A DNA stretch of 64,000 nt from Sapria himalayana (taxonomy: Eukaryota; Streptophyta; Magnoliopsida; Malpighiales; Rafflesiaceae), in contig JAREIK010002654.1 of the NCBI GenBank assembly GCA_029783825.1, forward strand, positions 187,251-251,250, read 5' to 3'. A model generated the notes under the pieces. It had not been told where the DNA came from, did not search any database, and worked only from the letters and a program-made list of their open reading frames with translations. How positions within the stretch are numbered: position 1 is the first letter of the stretch; the number at the start of each line of letters is the position of its first letter. The position numbers and the translations under genes are program-made. This document shows positions 54,691 through 64,000 of this stretch, in pieces.

Positions 54691-57600
54691 TATCTTTCTT
54701 TTTGTCTATCTATCTATCTGTCTATCAATATGTGAATATATCTATCTATCTAACTATCTACCTATTTATCTTATATCTATATTTCTGTCTAACTATCTAA
54801 ATGCCTTTTTATTTAATAATCTTTTAGTATAAATGCCTATATATGTATCTATCTAACTATCTATTAATCAATTTATCTATCTATTTATCTAACTATTTAT
54901 TTATTTATATATCTTTCTATATATCTGACTATATAACCATTTATTTATATGTATTTTTATCTATCTATCTGTCTGTATGTCTATCTATCTATCTACCTAT
55001 TTGCAAATTTGTCTGTCTATCTAAATGTCAATAAATCTATTTATTTATCTATCTATCTATTTATGAGTTTATCTATTAATCAATCAATCAATCTCTCTGT
55101 CTATCTATCTGTTTATCTATCTATATATCTATCTATCTCCATATCTATCTATCTGTATATTTTATCTCTATTTAACTCTATCATCCTATTTGTTTAGTTG
55201 TCTATCTTTCTTTATGAGTATCTATATATCTATCTATTTGTCTATCTTTTTATCTATCTATCTGTATACCTATTTATCTATCTATTTGTCTATCTATCTT
55301 TTTATGTATCTATCTATTTGTCCATATATATATATATACGTTTGTGTGTGTGTGTGTGTGTGTGTTTATATGGTTATTTATCTATCTATCTATTTATAAA
55401 TCTATTTGCCTACCTATAAAATCTATCTATTTGTCTATCTGTCTATCTATTGATCTATCTATATGTCTTTCTGTCTATCTAATTATCTATATATCTATAA
55501 ATATATATTTATATATTTATTGTTATATCTATCTATCTATCTATCTAAATATCTCTCTATCTATCTATATGTCTATTTATCAATAAATCTCTATGTGTAT
55601 CTAACTATTTGTGTATTTATTAATCTATCTACCAATCTATTTATATTTCTTTTATATCTATCTTTTTATCTATCTTTCTATATTTCTTCTTATCTATCTA
55701 TATGTTTATATGTCTATATGTTTATCTGTGTATATGTAAATCTATCAATCTATAAATCTAAGTATCTATTTATCTACCTATCTATCTATTTGTCTATTTG
55801 TCTAACTTTTTATCTATCTATCTATCTGTTAAACTTTCTAACTATGTTTCTCTCTATTAGTCTATTAGTCATCAATCTATCTAACGTTCAATTAGTCTAT
55901 CTTTCTATGTGTCTATTTTTCTATCTGTCTATCTGTCTATTTGTTTATATGTTAATTTTTCTATCTATTTATCTGTCTATTTGTTTATATGTTAATTTTT
56001 CTATATGTCTTTTACTCTATAAATCTATCTATCTATCTTTCTATCTATCTTTTTATCTATCTATCTTTGGATCTATCTGACTATATATCTATCAATCTAT
56101 ATGTATATAAGTTTATATGTCTCTCTATCAATATATATATCTATCCTTCTATCTATTTTACTATCTATCTATCTATCTTTCTTTCTATCTTTCTATTTAA
56201 ATATCTTTCTATCTATATATGTATCAATTAAATTGTCAATCTATAAATCTATGTAGCTGCATACTATCTATCTCCTATATTTCTATTTCTCTAACTATTT
56301 AACTTTGTTTATAAATATATTTGCCATTAGTATATCTATCTATTTGTCTTTATGTCTATCTATCTATCTATCAATATATCTAAATGTCTATTTGTCTATT
56401 TATCTTTCTAACTACCTATCTTTATATCTATCTAACTATTTTCCTTTCTGACAATCTTGCTATAAATCTATTTTTCTATCTATCTTTCTACCTATTCGCC
56501 TAAAAACCTATATGTCTATATCTATATTAGTCTATCTCAAATTGTCTAACTATATAAGTATTTTACTATTTATCTATATGTCTATCTATCTATTTATTTA
56601 TTTATCTATATATCTATTTATCTATCTATCTATTTGTCTGTCTGTCTGTATATCTATTTATTTGCATATTGCTTATTTGTCTATCTAACTATCTATCTAT
56701 CAACCTATATGTATATCATTCTATCTGTATATTTGTCTTTCATAGTATCCACCTATCTATCTTTCTTTATATCTATCTTTATATCAATCAATCTATCTGT
56801 CTAAATATTTTACTATTTATTTTGTTATCTTTTTATCTACCTATATATGTATCTAACTTTTTATCTATCTGTTTTATCTATCTATTGACTATATATCTAT
56901 ATTTCTATCAAACTACCTTTCTACATTTCTTCATGTCTGTCATTTTATTTATTTGTCTATCTATCAATATGTATATTTCTCTATCTCTCGATCTATTTAT
57001 CTATCTTTTGGTAAATATCTCCATCTCTCTATCTATCTCTCTATCTATTAATTTATCTATCTTTCTATCAATCAATCATTCTTTATATCTATCGATGTTG
57101 CTATATGTTTATCTATCTATTTGCTATCTGTCTATCTTTCCATTTGTCTATTTTGTATATCTATTATTTGTCCATCTATCTATATGTTTATATGTCTATC
57201 TATCTAGCTATCTATCTATCTATCTATATATCTATTTAATGGTTTATATATCTACCATATATCTAACTATCTAACAATATATTGATCTGTATATTTATCT
57301 ATCTAACTATCTATCTGTCTATATACCAATCTAACTATTTTTCTATCTATATATTTGTCTATCTATCTATGTATACATTTATATCTGTCTATCTATTTTT
57401 TATCTAATAATCTATCTATCTATCTATCTATTTGCATGCCTATCTATCTATCTATATGTCAATTTGTCTCTTTGTCTATATGTCTATCTTTCTATCTATC
57501 TTCCATTTTGCTTATCTATCTACTTGTTAATCTGTCTCTCTAACTATCTATCTGACAATCTCTATATCTAATTATCAGACTATCTATCTATTGCATATCT

Positions 57601-57709
57601 TCCTATATACCTATATGTCTATCTATCTATTTGTCTATCAATCAATTAGTTTATATGTCTATCTATCTATCTATCTGGTTATCTATGTATATATCTTTTT
57701 AAATAACTC

Positions 57710-57740
<31 letters not shown>

Positions 57741-57755
57741 CTATCTATCTATATT

Positions 57756-57806
<51 letters not shown>

Positions 57807-59597
57807 TTATATATATATATATATTTATATTTATATTTATATGTCTATCATACTATATGACTATCTATTTATTTGTCTATCTATCTGTCTATACATATAT
57901 TTGCCTATCTTTTTAACTATGTATTTTTATATTTGTCCATTTGTTTATATGACTATTTTTCTATCTATCTGTCTGTTTGTCTATTTGTCTATTATCTATA
58001 TGTCTAATTATCTATTAGTATATCTTTCTATTTTACTTAATATCTAACTATCTTTCTTTAAATCTATGTAACTGTCTATATATCTATCTATCTGTATCTC
58101 TATATATTTATAGTCTATGTGTCTACCAGTCTATTAGTCTATTAATCTATTAGTCTAATAATCTATTAGGTTATCTATCTATCTATATATCTCACTATTT
58201 ATTATACTAAATATTTATCTATATATATGCTTATTTGTCTATATTTCTATCTATATATCTATCTATATATTTATCTACATATTTGTTTATCTATCTATAT
58301 GTCTAATTGACTATCTTTCTATCAATCAATCTACCTATCTATCTAATTGTATATCTATATATCTATCTATCTATTTATCTGTCTATCTATATATCTATCT
58401 AAATGTATATATATCAATCTTTCTATATGTCTATCTATCTATATGTGTATCTACCTATTATATATCTTTCTATTTATATATCTATATATCTAACTATCTA
58501 TTTGTCAATCTGTTTATCTACCAGTCTATTTAACTATCTATCTTAATATCTATCTATATATCTATCTATCTTTTTGTTTATCTATCTATCTATTTATATC
58601 TATCTTCAAGTCTCTCTATCTATATATCTATTTTTTATTCTATCTATCTTTAATATGTCTAAATGCCTATATGACTAAATATCAATGTATATTTCTAACT
58701 GTCTATCTATCTAACTATCTGACTATCATTCTATCTATCTGTCTATTAGTCTATATATATATATATATATATATCTATCTATATGTCAATCAATCTATCA
58801 ACAAATCAAGCATCTTATCTATCTATCTATCTATCAAACTATCTGTCTATTAATCTGCTTATCAATCTATCAAACTATCTATATATTTATATTTCTATCT
58901 TTCTATCTATCTTTCTGTCTTTATGTTTGTCTGTCTATATATCTATCTATATATCTATCTATATATCTATTTATTTGTCTATCTATTTTTCTCTCTCTAA
59001 TAATCTTTTTATCTATGTATGTATGTATATATCTATCTATTTATATATCTATATATCCATCTTTCTGTCTATCTACCTATCTATATTTTTATAAATGTGT
59101 CTATCATTCTATCTAATAATCTATCTATATTTCTATGTAGATATTTGTCTATCTATCTTTATATCTATCTATCAGTTTGTTGATCTATCTATCTATCTGT
59201 AAATCTAGTCTATCTATTTATCTATCTATCTATTTGTCCCTCTGTCTGTCGAACTATCTTTCTAACTATCTATCTATATATTTGTCTATCTATTTGCCTA
59301 TCTGTCTGTCTATTTATTTGTGTGTCTGTCTATCTATCTATCAAACTAACTATTAATCTTTCTATAAATCTATTTATCAAACTATTTATCCATTTGTCTA
59401 TTTATCTATTTATCTATTTATCTATCTATCTATCTATCCATCTGCCTATCTATTTGTCTATCTATCTATCTTTCTGTTTAATTATCTGTCCATTTATCTA
59501 TCTAGTTGTCGATCAATCAGTCATTTTGTCTCTCTGTCTATCTTTCTATCTATCTAACTGTCTGTATGTCTATTTATCTATCTATCAATCTATCTAT

Positions 59598-61490
59598 CAC
59601 TAAAAGAAAATATTGATTTATGTACGGATTAATCACTTGCTAAATTACGAGGGATTAACTATGGAATAATAAAGGATTTATGTTTTTTCATTAAAATAAA
59701 AATTTGCAACGGATTAGTGATGGAATAATTTTGTAAATTCTGCATCATAAAAAAGCAGAGAATTTAGCAACGGATTAGATACGGATTAGTGACGGAATAT
59801 CTTCGTAAATTCTGCTCAAGAAAAGAGGAGAATTTAGCAACGGATTAGTGACGAAATATTTTCATAAATTCTGCTCAAAAAAAGTGGTGAATTTATCAAC
59901 AGATTTAGCGACAAAATTTTTATAGCTAATAAAATCAAGAATTTACCAACGGATTTAGCGATGGGATTTTCCTAGCTAATAAAATCCAGAATTTAGCGAT
60001 GGGATTTTCCTAGCTAATAAATCCAGAATTTAGCGATAGGATTTTCCTAGCTAATAAAATCCAGAATTTATCGACGAATTCTACGATGGAATTTTCCTAG
60101 CTAATAAAATATGGAATTTAGCGACGAATTTAGCGACAAAATTTTTTTAGCTAATTACATCCGTAACATAGTGACTGATTCTAGTGACAGAATTCCCTAG
60201 CTAATTAGATACTGAACATAGAGATAAATTTTAGCGATGGAATTTATCTAACTAATTACTTCCCGAAAATATATCTATTGATTTAGCAATGGAATTTTCC
60301 TTACTAATTACATACTTAATATAGCGATGGATTTTAGCAAAGAAGCTTCCCTAGCCAATTACATTTTGAATATAGTGACGGATTTTAGTGACGAACTTTC
60401 CTAACTAATAAAATCTGGAATATAGTGACGGATTTTAGTGACGAACTTTCCTAACTAATAAAATCTGGAATATATTGACAGATTTAGCGAGAGAACTTCT
60501 CTAGCTAATTAAATCTAGAATATAGTGCCGGATTTAGTGATTGAACTTCCATAGCTAATTAAATCCCTAATATAGCGATTAAATTTTCCTAGCCAATATT
60601 TAATTATTTTATTTTTTTTAATTTTTTAAAGTTTTAATATTTTCTTAAATTTTGTTTATAAAATGTATGTTAATGGTCTATATATGAGCGATCCTTAAAC
60701 ATTACATTCTCCTCGTAAAAATCATAAAATATGATATTATAAATAACTAATTTAAAAAATATAAAAATACAAAAAAAATTATATTAATAACAACTAAAAT
60801 ATCTATTTTCATGATGTATTAATTTTTTAAAAAAGTATACAAAAAAAAAATTTTAAAATTTTTTATTAAGAAACTTAAAAATTTGTATTAAAGTAACATT
60901 AAATAATTAATTCAATAAGTATAATAATTTATTTCAATATTTTAAAAATTAAATTACAATACATTAAAATTTCTACTAATATAAATATAAATTAATTCAT
61001 TGTATGATAAAATATAAAATATTTACAAAAATATCTGAATTGACGAATAACCTAGTAAATATTAATATTATTATTAGTATAAAAAAATTTGTATGATTAT
61101 ATGAAACTTTTAAAAAATAATTAATACAAAATTTGAAAATTTTGAAATATAATAAAAATCTAAATTTTTAAGTTAAAAAGAAAATAAATTAATATTTAAA
61201 AAAAATACATAGATGTTTGCCCCTACAAAAATTTATAAGAATTAAACAATCCAGTAATATCTTTTCTTTTAGCTTTTAATATTGAGTCTTTAATTAAAAT
61301 AATTAATATAACTTTTTTTAATTATCTTATTACTTTAAGTAATTTTTTGAATTTTTAAAATTTTTAATGATATCAAATAATATGAAATTTTATGCCTTTA
61401 AAATTATTACTTACTATCTTCATAAAAATTAATATGATGAATTCTTAAAAATTTATATCCATAAAAATTAAATTTATAAATATTTTTTAA
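59598..61490 (+). mobile_element. CACTA (En/Spm) element copy 4, 5' end only, opposite orientation
   Basis: It begins with CACTAAAAGAAAATATTGAT at 59598, the best-preserved CACTA terminus in the window, preceded by TAT (59595-59597), a possible half of a 3-bp target duplication. Subterminal repeats fill 59640-60600. From 60680 to 61470 the reverse complement matches copies 1 and 2, including 'atgagcgatcctta' near 60683 and 'gaattcttaaaaatttatat' near 61440. No coding part is recognised and homology ends near 61490, so the element is truncated or diverges there. Its gene direction would be +, opposite to copies 1-3. Confidence 0.88.
59640..60600 (+). repeat. CACTA subterminal repeat cluster of copy 4
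   Basis: Around twenty copies of 'tttagcgac/tggattt' motifs alternate with 'tcctagctaataaaatcc' in units of about 45-60 bp. Early units read 'gcaacggattagtgacggaata' with 'aattctgctcaa' spacers. An exact tandem unit of about 52 bp is duplicated at 60369-60472. In En/Spm elements such motifs are bound by the element's own TNPA-like protein; that role is inferred here. Confidence 0.85.
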
Positions 61491-61763
61491 CATTAATAGT
61501 ATTCTATAACTTTTAGGAGAGTTGCTAGAAGACAAATCATCTTTTCATGTATGTCTTATTATATGAAGTTTGTTAATTTTGTAGCTATTTGATATTTTTT
61601 TAAGGCTAAACATATATCTTTTTAAATTGTTTATATATTTATTGTTTAATTAATATTATAATAAAAAATTATAAGCCGTATATATTTCATGTGTACCTTG
61701 CTACACGCACATTAATTTAGTTGAAAAATTTTTGATAGTAAATAAAATAAATGAGTCCTTTTG

Positions 61764-61844
<81 letters not shown>

Positions 61845-63257
61845 AATGTTTTTATAATTAAAAATATAAATATTTTGAAAATATATATTATTTGTTATTT
61901 AATGTTTATTTTGTCGAGACTCAAGTCCTCCATCTTTCTCTCGACATTTTTGAAGATTAAGCGATGCAAGTCCTCTGCAGTCCTCCATCTTTCTCTTGAC
62001 ACTAACACATCTAAATATATTTGAATTTAAGCGATAATTTGTTATTGATTTGAGGTATATTTTCTACGCTAATTCTTCATCGATTATCTTAATGCAAGAG
62101 TTTGCATATTGATTCTGTTAATCTTTTTTTGAAATTATTTTTTAATCTCCATTGTATGCTTGGATTACTTATATAAACTTAATCCTATACATACCTATTG
62201 CACCTGTGATACAGTGCGTTATCATTGTGTGGACGTTGATGGTGCACAGTAGGTATGCCGACTTTATTTCCTTTTTTTCCACTCGATCGTATTCGGGTTT
62301 TCTTAATTTAATCACAAAATGGGTGTTTTGTGTTGGGCTGTGTGTATATAACACATAAATATATAAGTATATTTTATTATATCTATAACAATAAAAATAG
62401 TGTACATAAACATAACTACATATAATTAAACAACATATATTTAATATATATATATATATATATATCCATATATATCTATATATATCTATAATAATTTTAT
62501 ATATGATATATTCAATATACATGTTATTTCAAATATAATTAGTATTATACATATAACATTATATACAGATTTTACACAAATAAAGTTATTTTGACTTTAT
62601 GATAGTATTTTAATAATGTATATTAGAAATTTGTAAGTCATCATTATGAAGTACACGTCTAATAAATTTGCATTATGAAAATATCTATTAGTCCATAATG
62701 TCATGCCTACCCAAAAAGTATAATTAAATTAATATCTGTAAATTATATTTTATACATGGCTTTATGTATAGGAAAAAACACACACTCTTATAAAAATGTA
62801 AGAGTATATTTAATATCTGTAAATTTAAAGTATAGTCACATTAATATGTGTTAATGTGAAATTAATATCTGTAAACATTTTTTTGATCGGATTTCAATTA
62901 GTTCAAATAAAAATGTAATAGGTTATATGTATATTGATACTACTTTACAAGAATTTAAATACACATATATATTTGACTATACTTTAATTATATATTTGAC
63001 TATGTTTAATAAAATGCCACATAGGCTCCCTTATAAATACCCTAGCATTGACTATCAATATGATTCATACTGGATTAAATTATATAAGATATCCAGCTCA
63101 TCTGACATACATTAATTCCTATATGAATTGATGCCGATTACTTTTTGATGGGTTTGAGAAGTTCCACCAATATGGATGAGTAGATGTCACATATTTTATC
63201 ACCGCTATAGCCATTAACTCATAAATTGTATACTAATGGACTTGATTATTTGATATT
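61491..63257. other. AT-rich unassigned region with TA tract and short duplication
   Basis: No gene was recognised; frames up to 117 codons are AT-driven. A perfect TA tract spans about 61766-61840. A partial tandem duplication of about 55 bp lies at 61923-62035, where 'gtcctccatctttctctcgacat' is followed by 'gtcctccatctttctcttgacac', each then followed by an 'aagcgat' motif. A second TA run is at about 62444-62465. Confidence 0.5.
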
Positions 63258-63502
63258 GATTATCATTTCAAAGATATTGATTATTTGGATTAATTATCAA
63301 AGTTTATTCATTATCTAAGCGTACAATAAGTAAATAGTTTCTACTGTTTACTCAAGTAAACAATTCTATTGTTAGCTTTCAAAGCTAACCATATAATTCT
63401 TTACTTGAGTAAACACTTGAAACTATTTACTTATTGTAAGCTTAGATAATGAAGAAACTTTGATAAGTAATCAAAATAATCAATATCTTTGAAATGATAA
63501 TC
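63258..63502. mobile_element. Foldback (MITE-like) element with about 105-bp inverted repeats
   Basis: The left arm (63258-63362) and right arm (about 63395-63502) are near-perfect inverted repeats. Both read from the outside 'gattatcatttcaaagatat', continue through 'attatctaagc', and reach 'tgtttactcaagtaaa' near the loop. The loop holds a further small palindrome, GTTAGCTTTCAAAGCTAAC, at about 63371-63389. Only a handful of mismatches separate the arms. No coding capacity. The superfamily is undetermined because target duplications at the edges are not clear, and the arms may extend slightly further. Confidence 0.85.
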
Positions 63503-63639
63503 CAGATTCATAGAGTTAAATCTATTACTTGTTAAACTCATATACTGTGATGCATTTTACCATGCTATACAATAACTAACACTTGCATTGATTTTTTTAG
63601 TGTTTTATCTCTCTATAATTTTAATACTTAATGGTCATT

Positions 63640-64000
63640 GAGCTAATATAATTACAATGATTCTTAGATTTAGACCTTTTGTTTTTTGATTTGCTTTGAC
63701 GTTTTCTCTTGGTTGAATTTATTTCAATTAACTTGGTATATAATTCTAAAGAGGTTGATGTTTCACTTGTCTATCTCTGTTGAATCTCCTTGCTGAGAAT
63801 TAGAACATGAACATCATCGAATTTCAATTTATTATTTCTTGATGAACTATGCACAACTATAATTGTAATACGTTAATTTTTGATAGAGAACATAGAAGTA
63901 TCAATACACATACTTCATCATTGACTTCAATACCAAACAAACTTAATTGGGTTGTGATTGTGTTGACTTCATTGGGTCACTGATGTGCTTTCTGTCAGCT
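63640..64000 (-). pseudogene. Ty1/copia gag (UBN2-type) fragment, truncated by window end
   Basis: The minus strand from 64000 downward reads a segment NEVNTITTQLSLFGIEVNDE followed by VCVLILLCSL. After a stop and a -1 frame change it reads KLKFDDVHVLILSKEIQQR, then a basic stretch with KRQSKSKNKRSKSKNHCNY. This matches the gag polyprotein of plant copia retrotransposons: the FN-I--QL---GI--DDE--ALLLLSSLP core, the KL-FDDV---LLSEEIRR segment, and a basic region leading towards a zinc knuckle, which is not visible here. Stops and frameshift show it is dead. The upstream part lies beyond the window. Confidence 0.75.

Larger units (their letters stand above)
41971..59597 (+). repeat. Degenerate TCTA (GATA) array, block 4
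   Basis: About 17.6 kb of TCTA units and variants, the longest block, starts within the 5' leader of CACTA copy 3 ('aatcaatcaatcaatcatgc') and ends exactly at the CACTA terminus of copy 4. A TCAA-rich domain lies at 42115-42300 and TCTC-rich domains at 43085-43260 and 44450-44660. TA tracts lie at about 49227-49256, 49902-49930, 51123-51149 and 57710-57795. TG tracts lie at 52376-52400 and 55343-55365. Frames up to 275 codons are Ser-Ile-Tyr-Leu artefacts. Confidence 0.95.

Noticed and set aside
62169..62522. 117-codon Tyr/Ile-rich minus-strand frame and the 68-codon frame opposite it
   Set aside because: AT-rich composition with a TA tract explains the length, and no motif could be recognised.
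1..64000. tRNA, rRNA or organelle-derived inserts
   Set aside because: No conserved tRNA A/B-box pairs, rRNA cores or plastid/mitochondrial gene sequences were recognised by reading; a tRNA scan and organelle search would be needed for certainty.

Overview
The window looks like repeat-rich intergenic or heterochromatic DNA from a flowering plant nuclear genome. Plant origin is inferred from four related CACTA (En/Spm) transposon copies carrying decayed TNP2-type (Transposase_21, DUF4218, DUF4216) and Transposase_24 (Ptta/En/Spm) genes, from a Ty1/copia gag remnant at the right edge, and from a GC-rich block of the kind seen at the ends of plant hAT elements. I see no intact host gene, rRNA, tRNA or CRISPR array. 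The species cannot be named from this sequence.

Layout. About 38.6 kb (roughly 60%) is four blocks of degenerate GATA/TCTA tetranucleotide array: 1-1215 (TCTA on +), 4106-11447 (TAGA on +, i.e. inverted), 18263-30745 (TCTA) and 41971-59597 (TCTA). They hold TA, CA/TG and TC tracts and traces of longer periods (about 172 bp, 415 bp, 830 bp, 1.3-1.4 kb and 1.95 kb). The many long Ser-Ile-Tyr-Leu reading frames in these blocks come from translating a 4-bp repeat and are not annotated as genes.

Between the arrays lie CACTA copies. Copy 1 (about 2640-4105) is a deletion derivative. Copy 2 (11887-18262) kept the second gene and the 5' end but lost almost all of the TNP2 gene; a GA microsatellite and a 540-bp tandem repeat of TATAGTTA-like units now occupy that place. 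Copy 3 (about 30746-41970) is the most complete, with a TNP2-like pseudogene of about 2.6 kb followed by a Transposase_24-like pseudogene, both on the minus strand; its 5' terminus is missing and the array begins there. Copy 4 (59598 to about 61490) shows only a 5' terminal region, in the opposite orientation. Recognisable CACTA termini abut array DNA at 4105, 18262 and 59598.

The rest is 1216-2640 (unassigned, possibly retrotransposon-derived), 11448-11886 (GC-rich hAT-like block), 31650-33700 (unassigned insert in copy 3), 61490-63257 (AT-rich, unassigned), a foldback element at 63258-63502, and the copia gag remnant reaching the window end. No gene here looks functional. The main interest is structural: how a GATA/GACA satellite-like array and one CACTA family became interleaved, with array orientation flipping across two of the transposon copies.
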